64,000 nt of DNA, from positions 497,841-561,840 of the forward strand of contig NW_004450322.1 of assembly GCF_000321225.1 (NCBI RefSeq), given 5' to 3'. The stretch's first letter is position 1. Every line of letters begins with the position of its first letter. This DNA is from Odobenus rosmarus divergens (taxonomy: Eukaryota > Chordata > Mammalia > Carnivora > Odobenidae). This document shows, in pieces, positions 26,727 to 36,319 of this stretch. The notes under the pieces are model-generated. The model did no database searches. It saw nothing but the letters and a program-made list of their open reading frames with translations, and was not told where the DNA came from. A program made the translations under genes and the position numbers.

Positions 26727-29700
26727 CAGAGACAGAGAGGCGGCAGGGACATGGGGTCCAAGGTAGAGTCAGAACCCCCCCCACCCCCCACCCCGCACAG
26801 GCTGCCCCATCCTCACAGTGGAGTCATCCAGGGGTGGGGGCACTCACAGCTACAGCGCTGGATGTTATAGCAGTGACGGATATCTTGTTGTTCCCCGAGG
26901 CACCGCCGTCCATCAAACTTGCGGCCCTTGCAGCTCCTCGAGCGTGTCTGCTGGCCCGGGATCTCCTTACAGTTGATATTGTTTATGTTCCGACGGATGC
27001 AGGGGCTCCACTCCTCCCAGGACCCCCACTCTCCATCCACTGCAGAGACAGGGGCAACCAGGGCTTGCACCAAAGAAGGGAGCCAGTGAGGGGATTCAGA
27101 GGAAGGAATGACGACCGGGGGGAAGGAGCAGCGGTGGTCAGAGGTGGGGCCGAGGCAACAGGGCCAGGAATGGGGGCATTCAAGGCAGGAACAAGGCATT
27201 AGCAGCAGGGATGGGTGTGGGGCTTAGGCATGGAGATGGCACATCTTGAGCTACTGACCAGGGCAGGGCACAGCTGTGTTGCAGATGTGGGTCCGGGTGG
27301 CCTCACCAGCACAGGGGTGGCCCCCATGCTGGGGCACAGGGTGATCACACTTCCGTCTTTCCAGGGTCTGGCCCAGGCCACAGGTCACAGGGCAGGGGGT
27401 CACAGGACCCCATGCCCCCCAGCCCCCAGCCACTGTGGGGGTGGGGGATAGGAGTGAGAAGAAAGGTCACCTCAATCTCCCCATCAGCCCCTAGACCCTT
27501 GAGGCGGACTGCCCCAAAATGAAGAGCTCCATGGTCACATGGTCTAAGATCTCTGTCCCCTGAAATGGCAGAGCATCGGTGACCGAATCGAGAACAGAGT
27601 GTCAGGGGCCTCATCCCTGTGTACCTGGGCAGGGTGGCAGGCCGGAGCAGGGCCGGGTTTCATGGTCCAGCCCTGGGCACGGCTTCCCAGGAGGCTTCTT
27701 GGAGGGCTCAGGTGCAGAACACGTGCGGCTTCGTCTCTGGGTAGGTGCTCTGGGTCCACCGTGGCAGGACCCCGAGCAGTGGCCCCAGGGACCCCAAGCG
27801 GCCCAGGCCCCATGTACTGTGGTGGAATGGGGGTTGGGGGGACACCAAATGTGGTCACACGTGCTGAAGTCCTCCCACCCTGGAAGTTCCCTGCTGTAAC
27901 CCCCCAAACCCACCCTGGGTGCCCACATCAGTGGCCTTCACTCACTGGGGCAGACCTGCTGGGTGTCACAGTCCTCAGACTCCTGTGGCTTTCCTGGGCA
28001 GTGGCCCCCACACTTGGGGGGGGGTTGATTACATGTTCGCTGACGGGTCCGGATCCCTTTGGAACAGGTGACCGAGCAAGGCACCCAGGACTCCCAGTCA
28101 GACCAGCCACCCATCTCTATGGGACAGAAGAGAGGCGGACAGGAGGGAAGTGGGGGCATCATTCAGGGGTCCTCGCTTCCTTGTATGACCCACGTCCTCT
28201 GCCACACCCAGTCCACCATCGGTGCTTGTCCGGAGGACTGCAGTAGCCTTCCCGCGGGTCCCGCTGCTTCAGCCCTCACCACAGACCATCTGCCCTCCTC
28301 TGGACAGTGAGAGGGATCTGACACAACCCGAGTCAGATCACATTTCTCCTCTGCCCACAACCACACAATAAACACGAGCGTCCTCACCGTGGCCCACAGG
28401 ATCGGGCCCCCCTTTGACCTTGCCTCCCACAACTCTCCTCCAGCCACACCGGCCTCTTCCTCAGTGCCTCACAAACATCAGGTGCAGTCCTACCCTCAGG
28501 TCCCCTGCCCTGATTGTGCGTTCCCGGGGCCCGGCAACAGGCAGTGCTGGCCTGCCTCGATGAGCCTCCTCACCAGGACAGCACTGCTGGTCCTCACAGG
28601 CCTGCAGCTGCCACTCAAGGGTCTTGGGCTCCACCTTCTCGGCACACTGCCCACCATGGCCTATGCAGCGCCGGTGCCGCAACTGGGATCCCTCAGTGCA
28701 GGTCACTGAGCAGGGGGCCCACGCAGACCACGGGGACCAATGTGGGAGCCTGTAGAGAGGAGCACACGTGTCCTACCCTAGCTTGAGCCGGCAGGGTTGG
28801 GGTGTACTGGACTGCGGGGCGAGGGCAGGCATGGGCGCGGGTGCAGGATAAATGTACATGGAATGGATTGATCAGGGTACGCACCCCTTAGGGATGTTAG
28901 GGATTGAACGGGAAGAGGGGGGCACACAGTAAGTACTTAATAATATCACTGACCTTCATGACTGGGGACCTGGAACACTTTGAAGTCCCCCAAGGCTAGT
29001 GCCGGACATGCAGTAAGCAAATGTACGGACTAAGGGCCCAGAACTGCTGTCAGAAACCTACCAGGCCACCACCATGCTCAGCAGCTGGCAAACAGAAAGT
29101 TCTTAATAAATAGAAGCTATTGTCCCAGTGAGCTCAGAGACCCTGTCAGAGATACCCCAGATCTGGGGCGCCTGGGTGGCTCGGTTGGTTAAGTGTCTGA
29201 CTCTTGGTTTCTGCTCAGGTCATGATCTCAGGGTCGTGAGATTGAGCCCTGCATCAGGCTTCACACTGAGCGTGGAGCCTGCTTAAGATTTTCTCTCCCT
29301 CTACCCCTCCTCCCACTCCCGTGCTCTCTCTCTCTCTCTCTCTCACAAAAAAATTTTTTTAAAAGAGAACTACTCCAGATCTATCCCCAACCCCATGCAC
29401 AGAATAATACTAAATTGATGTGAACCGTTGACATTACTAGGAGCCCAGAGCTACCTTCAAAAACCCTCAAACTCCCCATCCCCATGGTGTATCTGGGATA
29501 TACGCTAAGCTGTTAGAAAACATGTCTGGCGTTCAGTAAGGGCTCATTACATGTAAGCTGGCATCATGATGAGGAGACCAGTGTCACCCTCAGAAATCTG
29601 CCAGCTACCCCTGACCTCTGCAATGCATCCAGTAGGCTGGCAGTGATCAATGAACGTGAAGTGTCATCATAATTAGGGGCCTGGAGCTGCCCTGAGAATT

Positions 29701-30476
29701 TCCCAAACTCTCCCACCCCGACATGTCTGTATGCAGTAAGCACTCAATGTGAGCTGACATCACAATTAGGGGACTTGAGCTACCTTCAGAACACACCTGA
29801 CCTGTACCCCACCCTCCAATGCTTCCAGTACACGGGAGGTGTTCAGTAAATGTAAGCTATGGCAGTGGTTCTCAACCAGGGCCGATTTTGCCCCCGGGGG
29901 GACATTTGGCAATGTCTGGAGGACTTGGGTTGTCACAGTTGGTTGGGGGAGTTGCTACTGGCATCTAGTGGGACGCCAGGGATGCTACAAAACACAGGCT
30001 TTGCAATGCCCCGGTCAGGCCTCCACAACAAAGAATTTTCTGGCCCCAAATGTCAATAGAGGCGGGCCTGAGAAACCCCGAGCTATGGTCATGATCGGGG
30101 CCTTGGAGTCACCCTTGGAAACCCCAGAGAAGGAAAGAGCCCAGTCCCGGGTGGCCCTGTACCCCAGGCTCCCCCTCACCTGCATGCCTGACAAAGCTTG
30201 CTGCCAGGCTCCTGGAAGCCATAGGCAGGGTTGAGACAGCAGACTTCCACACTGACACCTCCCCCCAGGAGGTCCTTGCATGTGCCGGAGGATTCCTCAT
30301 AGTGGGTGAAGCAGAGGACGGGGACTGAGCCTGGAACAGGGTTGCGGGGGGGCATGGTCAGTGGTGTGATGGGTCCGGGCACCCCTGCGGGCCAGCTGGG
30401 CCCTCACGCACTCACCTGCAGCCGGCAGCAGGGCGAGCAGCAGCAACAGCAACTGAGGAGCCCGCATGTTGAGCAT
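24811..30476 (-). CDS. CFP: Properdin (complement factor P)
   Basis: Properdin is a secreted plasma protein, the only known positive regulator of complement. It binds and stabilises the alternative-pathway convertase C3bBb and forms cyclic oligomers. Nine coding exons (30476–30416, 30330–30180, 28749–28574, 28116–27946, 27816–27625, 27432–27259, 27039–26848, 26655–26544, 24976–24811) join in phase to 464 aa, close to the usual 469. Order: a Leu-rich signal peptide (about 1–22), a Cys-rich N-terminal TSR0 (exon 2), TSR1–TSR5 (exons 3–7, one repeat each), TSR6 over exons 8–9. C-mannosylation motifs WxxWxxW are visible (WSPWSAW, WSDWESW, WAAWGPW, WGSWEEW, WLEWSSW), as is an N-glycosylation site in KNVTFWG. 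The first of two nearby Met codons was taken; the second is at 30467. No frame break is seen. Intron 2 holds a tandem array and intron 8 a partial copy of exon 4. Confidence 0.97.
25040..25245 (+). mobile_element. MIR element
   Basis: CCTGTGCTCATCTGAAAAAT, then a GTACTCAATAAATGCTAGTA tail. It lies in CFP intron 8. Confidence 0.65.
25901..26019 (-). pseudogene. CFP: Partial duplicate of CFP exon 4 end plus its splice donor
   Basis: 119 bp that align without gaps to 27862–27980 with only two differences that I can count. The copy holds the last 35 bp of the TSR2 exon ([11 protein letters not shown]), an intact GTGAGTG donor and about 80 bp of the following intron. It has no matching acceptor or upstream TSR2 sequence. 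It sits in CFP intron 8, so a decoy donor is present there. Confidence 0.88.
26544..26655 (-). CDS. CFP: CFP exon 8 (TSR6, first part)
   Basis: A 112-bp exon between CATTGCAG and GTGAGTGA. It encodes [20 protein letters not shown] onward to QLPNFP. Confidence 0.94.
26694..26738 (+). repeat. (GAGACA)n microsatellite
   Basis: GAGAGAGAGAGA followed by five GACAGA units, 40–85 bp upstream of CFP exon 8. Confidence 0.9.
26848..27039 (-). CDS. CFP: CFP exon 7 (TSR5)
   Basis: A 192-bp exon between TCTCTGCAG and GTGAGTGC. It encodes [17 protein letters not shown] onward to HCYNIQRC. Confidence 0.95.
27259..27432 (-). CDS. CFP: CFP exon 6 (TSR4)
   Basis: A 174-bp exon with acceptor CCCCACAG and donor GTCAGTAG. 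It encodes [14 protein letters not shown] onward to NTAVPCP. The third Trp of the motif is Val. Confidence 0.95.
27625..27816 (-). CDS. CFP: CFP exon 5 (TSR3)
   Basis: A 192-bp exon between CCACCACAG and GTACACAG. It encodes [14 protein letters not shown] onward to GLPPCP. Confidence 0.95.
27946..28116 (-). CDS. CFP: CFP exon 4 (TSR2)
   Basis: A 171-bp exon between CCCATAG and GTGAGTGA. It encodes [20 protein letters not shown] onward to DTQQVCP. Its last 35 bp and the following intron are copied at 25901–26019. Confidence 0.95.
28574..28749 (-). CDS. CFP: CFP exon 3 (TSR1)
   Basis: A 176-bp exon between CTCTACAG and GTGAGGAG. It holds WSPWSAW, CSVTC and the ACEDQQCC end of the first full thrombospondin type 1 repeat. 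Confidence 0.95.
28925..29870. repeat. Diverged tandem array, units about 80–130 bp (CFP intron 2)
   Basis: Units carry CAGTAAGCACTCAATGTGAG, then CATCATAATTAGGGGCCTGG, AGCTGCCCTGAGAA and CAAACTCTCCCACCC. Anchors are at about 28929, 29010, 29093, 29399, 29530, 29640, 29733 and 29842. A CAN SINE (29165–29365) splits the array. The core again resembles a MIR/L2 3' end. The array ends about 300 bp downstream (gene sense) of the exon 2 donor. Confidence 0.75.
29165..29365 (+). mobile_element. CAN SINE, older subfamily
   Basis: GGGGCGCCTGGGTGGCTCGG head with the GACTCTTGGTTTCTGCTCAG body. Flanks CCCCAGATCT (29155–29164) and CTCCAGATCT (29373–29382). Confidence 0.9.
30180..30330 (-). CDS. CFP: CFP exon 2 (TSR0)
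   Basis: A 151-bp exon between CTGTTCCAG and GTGAGGGG. It encodes [20 protein letters not shown] onward to KLCQAC, the N-terminal cysteine-rich domain. Confidence 0.95.
30416..30476 (-). CDS. CFP: CFP first coding exon (signal peptide)
   Basis: Encodes [20 protein letters not shown] plus one base. Donor GTGAGTGC. A possible 5'-UTR acceptor, CTCTCTGGCAG, lies just upstream. Confidence 0.9.
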
Positions 30477-30599
30477 GCACCCCTGCGGTCCTGCCGCCCT
30501 GCCAGAGAGGAGGCCCGGCTTTGTATGGGCTGACCTGACTCTGGGATCAGGGCAAAGAGGAACCGGGCCAGGAGGAACTGGGTGGGGAAAGGGCTGCGG

Positions 30600-30614
30600 G
30601 GGGGGGGGGGGGGC
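30600..30614 (+). repeat. Poly-G run
   Basis: At least 13 G in a row near the presumed CFP 5' UTR. Length is likely unreliable in the assembly. Confidence 0.8.
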
Positions 30615-30699
30615 AGGGAAGGGCGCCGTGCAGGGTCTCCGCAGTTCCGACTTCTCTCCTGGCACCTTTGCCCCACGGCCTCCTGCCCTGCTCTCCCTT

Positions 30700-30765
30700 C
30701 CCTACTTCCTGTCTCCCTCTTGATCCGGTGTTGCTTGTCACTGTAGTCTCAGCAACCACACCCTG
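30700..30765 (-). promoter_or_regulatory. CFP: CFP upstream region with RUNX and ETS/PU.1-like sites
   Basis: On the gene strand TGTGGTT (30760–30754) lies upstream of ACAGGAAGT (30712–30704). This pairing is common in myeloid promoters, and properdin is made mainly by myeloid and lymphoid cells. Role inferred from motifs and position, about 230–285 bp upstream of the start codon. Confidence 0.5.
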
Positions 30766-30807
30766 CCCAGCAGCAACTCCTTAGTACTCAATCAGTGCTC
30801 CCTGGAG

Positions 30808-30985
30808 CATAAATGTCCTAGCTGTGTGACCTTGGGCAAGTCGCTCGAACCTCTCTGAGCCTCATTTTTTCCCCCCTGTAAAATGCGGTCTCTCCCACAA
30901 CGGGTCAACCTCATGTGGGTGTTGAACAAGGATGAAATGAGCTCAGTGTGTCCCTCCTCATTGAATGGAGCAGGCATTGAGATAA
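30808..30985 (+). mobile_element. MIR element
   Basis: AGCTGTGTGACCTTGGGCAA, then ACCTCTCTGAGCCTCA: a clear MIR core. Confidence 0.8.
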
Positions 30986-31324
30986 TTGCTTCATCCTCTT
31001 TCCTGAAAGTGAGATTGCCTGTGGTCAGCAAGGGCAGGGGAGGTCAGCAGGGGGGAAGTGAGAAGGGGAAGTGAGAAGAGTGTGGGGAGAAGGGTTTGAG
31101 AGTGAATTGGGGAGGCTCCAGCTGGGACCACCCTCCCCCCCGACACACACACACATACACCGGCCCCGGGGAGGGAATCAGCTTGGCCACGTTCTAGGTG
31201 AGTAACTGGGGGTAGGTGACAACCCCCTCCCCGAACCTGCAGCATAGAGTTTGTTGCAAAGATTGGGAGTTTAAGACTCTTTAAAGTCCTCAGAACAGAG
31301 CCTGGCATACAGTAGGTGCTGTTT

Positions 31325-31470
31325 GTTAAATACATTCATTCAGCGTTTGCTAAGCACCTATTGGGTGTCAGATGCTGTTCCTGGCACTGGACAGAGCAGA
31401 GAGTAAGATAGCCCCAAATCCTGGCCCTTGAGGGGCTTATGGTCTAAAAGAGGAGATAGACACAAAATCC
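31325..31470 (+). mobile_element. Ancient mammalian interspersed repeat (family not named)
   Basis: TTTGCTAAGCACCTATTGGG, TGCTGTTCCTGGCACTGG and ATCCTGGCCCTTGAGGGGCT match a widespread mammalian repeat, also seen at 45055, 47465 and 51510. Confidence 0.55.
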
Positions 31471-31849
31471 CTCTCACAGAGGCCTTCCCCAGCTACCCTT
31501 TTTGTATGGGACCCCTGTCATTTGGTAGCCCAGGGGCTCTCGAACATTAGCGTGCCTCAGAATCATCTGGAAGATGTGTTCAATCGCAGAGTGCTGCCCC
31601 CCCAACCCCGTTTCTGATTCTGCAGGTCTGGGGTGGGACACAAAAATGTACATTTCTAACAGGCTCCCAGGTGGTGATGCCGCTGCTGCTGGTCTGGGGA
31701 GCACACTTTAAGAGCCATTCTAGCCGCTGACACCTCTTTTTCTTTGTAGGTGTCATCTATAAAAATGATGCTACGTGCTCCTTCTTTTACTCTTACGTCC
31801 TCTTCAGCCCCTTTTCTGTGCCGGTAAAACCAAGCTCCACGGACCCGCT

Positions 31850-31963
31850 CTTTTCTTTTCTTTTCTTTTTTAAGTAAGCTCTACGCTGAATGTGGGGCTC
31901 GAACTCACAACCCCCGAGATCCAGAGTTGCATGCTCTTCCGACTGAGCCAGCCAGGAGCCCCT
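31850..31963 (-). mobile_element. Older tRNA-derived carnivore SINE, reverse
   Basis: TTTAAGTAAGCTCTACGCTG, GGGGCTCGAACTCACAACCC and CTGAGCCAGCCAGGAGCCCC. The GAACTCACAACCC block is the reverse of a tRNA-type B box. Confidence 0.8.
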
Positions 31964-32139
31964 CTTTTCTTGTTTCTTATTAGCCCTGATGAGTGAAACT
32001 CCAGAGCTCACTTTAAAACCAGGAATCTCTTCAATGAACAAAAAGGAGTCTAAGAAAGTTAGAAAGGCAAGGTCTTGTTTCCTCTGCGTTTGTGGAGGGA
32101 GAGGTACCGTTCTGCAAATTAGCACAAGGTAACAGACTT

Positions 32140-32640
32140 TGGTTTGGGCAGGTGTTAAAAGAGAACTTTCTCAAGAATGTTGGTCTTGTGTCATGGGGCA
32201 ACAAGGTGTGTTGACATCTGTTGCCATTATACATGTACTCTGTTTCCTGATCATACAGGCCTGGTTTGGAAGTCTGCTTTGAACAAAGGGATTTTGTTAA
32301 GATTCCAGGACTTCAGACATCAGCGCTGTTATCCTGTGGAAACAAACTCCCCCAGAAACCTGTGATTCCGGTTGGCTGTTTTTTCCTAATCCCCGGTTGC
32401 CCCGCTAATGAGGTTATAATCGTTCCTTCCTTTGTGCCTAAACCGTATACTCCGTATACTCCGAGGACTCCCTGTGGGAAGAGGACGGTTGGCGCTTTCT
32501 TTTCCCACGTTCGCGCAATAAAATGACGGCAGCTTTTGTATCTAAACAGACCGAGAAAGTCTCGTCTCACGAAATTATTGCACTGCCCTGTGATGACGAT
32601 GTACTTATCTGCTGCTTGTCCATCGCCCTCACTAAAATAC
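32140..32640 (+). mobile_element. Possible solitary LTR
   Basis: TTATAATCG near 32412 (TATA-like), a duplicated CCGTATACT pair near 32447, then GCGCAATAAAATGACGGC near 32513 and CCGAGAAAGTCTCGTCTC near 32551. The spacing resembles a retroviral U3-R-U5. No coding sequence is attached and the boundaries are uncertain. Confidence 0.35.
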
Positions 32641-33218
32641 CTGCTCGCCAAAGGGCAGGGATGTGTGTCTGGTTTGGGAACTGCTGTGTCTGCGGGCTCG
32701 ATAAACAGGCGCTGAATGAAGAGGCCAACCACCAAAACTCGAGAGACATTCTGACACGTGCGAGGAAGAAGAGTCTGGGTTGGAGGTAAAAAATGTGGCC
32801 ATCACCGGTGGGGGGATTAAGTCGTGTCTCAAGTGTCGGGACTGGAGCGCCCTGGAGAGGGCTTGTGAGAAGAGGGAAGGGAAGCCTAGGTGAAGCCCTG
32901 GGAAACTCCAGAATTTCAAGTTTTGGAGAACTGGGAGAAGATAGAGGAGGCGAGACCAGTGGAGGAAGTGGCTTTTCTCCCACGCCTGGCCCATTCGATC
33001 TGTGGTCTCTCAAACAGTCTCATTTGGTCTTGGTCATTTTCTCTTACTTTTTTCGTTTACACAGTTACACGCGCAATTCTGGATCTGCAGCGTCTACTAG
33101 GAGGCTCTTAGGGACAGGCTCACATACGTACTCGGTCCCGCAGCCTCTCGGACTTGCCCTCAGTCACACACTTGGGGTCATTTCTTTCTGTCATGGATTC
33201 CTGGTCTCCTAATAGCGT

Positions 33219-33251
<33 letters not shown>

Positions 33252-33263
33252 ACACACACACAC
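33219..33263 (+). repeat. (CA)n microsatellite
   Basis: About 22 CA units with one GA interruption. Confidence 0.95.
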
Positions 33264-34140
33264 GTCTTAACAGCCTCCCTCATTCGGCCACGGTCACCGA
33301 CACTTCCTCTCACCGGTCTTTGACACGCACACACACGCAGTCACGCCTTTAGATGTTTCTACCACTCAGCCCCTGATTTACAGCCCCTGCTGGTCTCTCA
33401 GGAACTTTCTCGCACACGGACTAGATCACCACCTCTCCTACCTCCTCTCACCCAAGCCCCGACGCGGCACACCCCGGGTCCCTGACGGACGCTAAGGGGC
33501 ACCCGCGCACACCCTCACACGCTGCCCCAGACGCTGCCTCAGTCAGCTCGTCTCACGGCTCTTGTCAAGCGGCGTGCAGCGTACCCCGGCCCTCATTTCC
33601 GGCCTTCAGTAGTGCCCTGCACGGACGTTTACACATACCCCCCACAATCCGCTTCTCAACCGCTGTCTCGGCCGCCCATTCCCCGTCGCGGGCACCTTCC
33701 CTCAGGCCGCCTCTGCCATCTGGGGTCACTAATTCCCCACTGCCCTGAGTCTCTCCCGGCCTGCCTCGGTCCTTTCCGCCATCGTTTTCCTCAGCAGGCT
33801 CGCTCGGACACCACTACGGCCTCGCCCACTTGGGCCACACACCGATCCCACCGGTCCCAGGGCCTCGTTTTGGCACACGTAAAGCCTCCGACCGAAGTCC
33901 CTCGTGAGATGTTCCGCACACCCGCACGCGCCGCCGCACCGCTCGGCCGTCGATTTCCCTCTCACACGGCGCCACGTGCCTTCTCGGCTCTCGCTCGGAC
34001 GCTTCCGCGGTCTCTCACACCGCTTCAGTCACTCGGCCTCCCCATCCTTTTCTCTTACGCCATCCCGGTCTCCGGGCCTCCGGGCCAGACTGGAGGAGTA
34101 ACTGCCATCCGTCGGCCACTGGCCTCAGGCATGCACGCAC

Positions 34141-34212
34141 CCACTCACGCACGCACACACCCACTCACGCACGCACACACCCACTCACGCACGCACACAC
34201 CCACTCACGCAT
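34141..34212 (+). repeat. 20-bp minisatellite
   Basis: Three exact copies of CCACTCACGCACGCACACAC (34141–34200) and a partial fourth, inside the CpG-rich tract. Confidence 0.95.
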
Positions 34213-34909
34213 ACACACGCTTACAGCCTCAGACTCCGCACACACGGTGCCGCGTCCTTGGATCTTGCGCCTCACAGCCGTCTTCTCTCACACGGCCAGC
34301 TCTTTTCCACGAGGCTCCCAGGACTTCGGTCGCTACGACAGCCTCGCAGGAAGGTTCGCACACCATCCGTCTCCCGAGCACAGTCCCCTGCGGATTTACG
34401 GGGAAGCTTCTCGCCCGCACCCAGTCCCTGACCGTCTCCGCCACGCCTCCGCGCCCGCACGGGCTCACGCGTTGTTTTGGTCACTCGGTGTGCGTCGCTC
34501 ACCATCGTCAGCCTGTCCGGACGGTGTCGGAGGTGCCGTCCTGGCTACCTTTGCCTAAACAGGACGTCACGCGTACCTCCGGGCTCTGCGACAGTGCCTT
34601 AGTCCGCATTCGGTCTCACGGTGACTTTCTAGCGCACGGCCGTAATTTCTCACCCAGACACGGTGTCGTCTGTGGTTCCAGCTGCCAGTCTCTCACACGC
34701 ACACACACGCGATCGCAGCTTTCCACACTCGCTCTCTTCTTTGCACAGCTGGTTACCAATCTGCAGGCTCGCCGGCTGTCTCCGACACACGCTGTCATGC
34801 TCTCTCTCACAGTCCATGTCACACCCTCGCCGCCTTCCACAGAAAGTCATGCCTGTCACCGTCCGTCCCAGTGGCCTCGGTGGGGGGAGGGGCGGAAAAA
34901 GGCTAGCAG

Positions 34910-36220
34910 CCTCCAGCGTCACCTTTAAAAATATATATTTACAGGAACAATTCCCCATTCTCTGGGACTCTTAGAAAAAAAGATCCATTTTTGGGGAAGT
35001 AAAACAGTGGAGACAGGTGTAGCACCGTCCCCCAAATCACCAACCCCCAGGTCCCCAGGCCGGGCCGATGCTGATAGGAGGTGAGCCCAGGAGTCCTTTG
35101 AACCCACCCTCTCCAGCCTGGAATTCAGATAGGACAGGCTTTATGTCCCCCATTCCTCCCTCCCAACTCCAGGGACACTTAAAGGGTCCTTTGTACCCGC
35201 CCGCAGGAAATTGGGGGGCTGGGAGGGAGGGAGCTGAAAATACACGTTTGGTATCAAAAATAAACACTTGGGGGTGGCAGGAAGATTCCCCCCCCCTCAA
35301 ATCCCTTCCTTCCCACCCACCCCATCTCAGATATAGGAAGAGATGCTCCCCTCTCCCCTATTGAAAAGCCCTGTTTAAAAATAGATTATACTATCAAAAT
35401 GGCAGGGGGCGGGGGACAAGGTGACCTGGAGTACTGGCTGGAGGGGCCCCCCAGACGGGGACCGCTCCCCCAAAAAACCCTCCATTGGGAGGTAACAGGC
35501 AGGACCCCAGGAGTTTGGCAGATACAGGAATGGCTTCTCAGGGGGAGAAGAACAAAAGGGGCATTCCTCCCTGGCCTAAAAGGTGGTATCTGAGACAAAG
35601 GCTGGGGAGGTGGAAATTCCTATTTCAAGGGTGTGAGTCTTTCCTTGGCCAAGACTCCCAAACCGTTAAACGGCACAAATTCTTCCTGGACCCTCGGGTA
35701 TGGCCAGGAATAATAAACGACAAAAAGCTACCTCTTCTACTCACACCCCAAAATGGAGACAGGGCTCCCTCAGCTTCCCAAGGGCAGGCTGAGAAATAAA
35801 TAAAGAAAGGTCCTTCTCAAGCCAGACCCCGATTGTCTCATCTTGGGGAGAAAATGTGGAGATGGGGGAGATGTCCTCACCAACCCCCCAAAAGGGGTGG
35901 GCCAGGCTCCTCCCAGTGGCCTTCAAAAAATAAATAAATAAACCGTCCCCACCACTGCAGTAGGAGACGTGTAAGGGCGGCCACTGGGGAACTGACCAAG
36001 AAGAGAGAAGTTGTATGTTTCCTGTGGAAGGGTCACTGAGAGATCTTTCCTAAGAATCCCTACCCCACCACAACTAGAGCACAAGTCTGTCAGCTGAACT
36101 ATGTTTCTCCTTGAGACGGCTGGCTGGAGAGAAGTTCAGGGCCATGGATGGAGTGACCCCAGAAGGGGTTGGTGGTGGTGGTGGTGGTGGTGGTGGTGGT
36201 GGTGGTGGTGGTGATGGTAG
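34910..36220 (-). other. ELK1: ELK1 3' UTR (inferred)
   Basis: Follows the ELK1 stop. No AATAAA was found on the gene strand. A variant AATATA near 34930 sits where the CpG-rich repeats begin and is the best candidate for the 3' end. It starts with a (ACC)14 tract on the gene strand. Confidence 0.5.
36171..36212 (+). repeat. (GGT)14 trinucleotide repeat in the ELK1 3' UTR
   Basis: Fourteen uninterrupted units. It ends 8 bp short of the ELK1 stop codon (36221–36223), so the mRNA has (ACC)14 right after the stop. Confidence 0.95.
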
Positions 36221-36319
36221 TCATGGCTTCTGGGGCCCTGGGGAGAGCACCACGGGGGTTGAGAGGCCATCCACGCTGATGGAAGGGATGTGCACCTGGG
36301 CGCTGCCACTGGACGGAAA
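36221..36319 (-). CDS. ELK1: ELK1 last coding exon
   Basis: Acceptor TGTCCCAG. Encodes [20 protein letters not shown] onward to GPQKP and TGA at 36223–36221. Confidence 0.96.
   Translation of the reverse strand, partial: FPSSGSAQVHIPSISVDGLSTPVVLSPGPQKP

Larger units (their letters stand above)
33100..34880. repeat. CpG-rich diverged tandem tract between CFP and ELK1
   Basis: Repeated CTCACACGG / CAGTCACTCGG / GGCCTCGG-type motifs with a loose 50–60 bp rhythm. CpG density is high over about 1.8 kb. The composition leaves a 438-codon open frame (33612–34928, +) rich in Pro, Ser, Thr, His and Arg with no domain, which I treat as a by-product. The tract stops where the ELK1 3' UTR begins. Confidence 0.65.

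Noticed and set aside
33612..34928. 438-codon open frame on +
   Set aside because: Low-complexity Pro/Ser/Thr/His/Arg composition in a stop-poor, CpG-rich tandem tract. No domain, no splice context and no homologue that I recognise.
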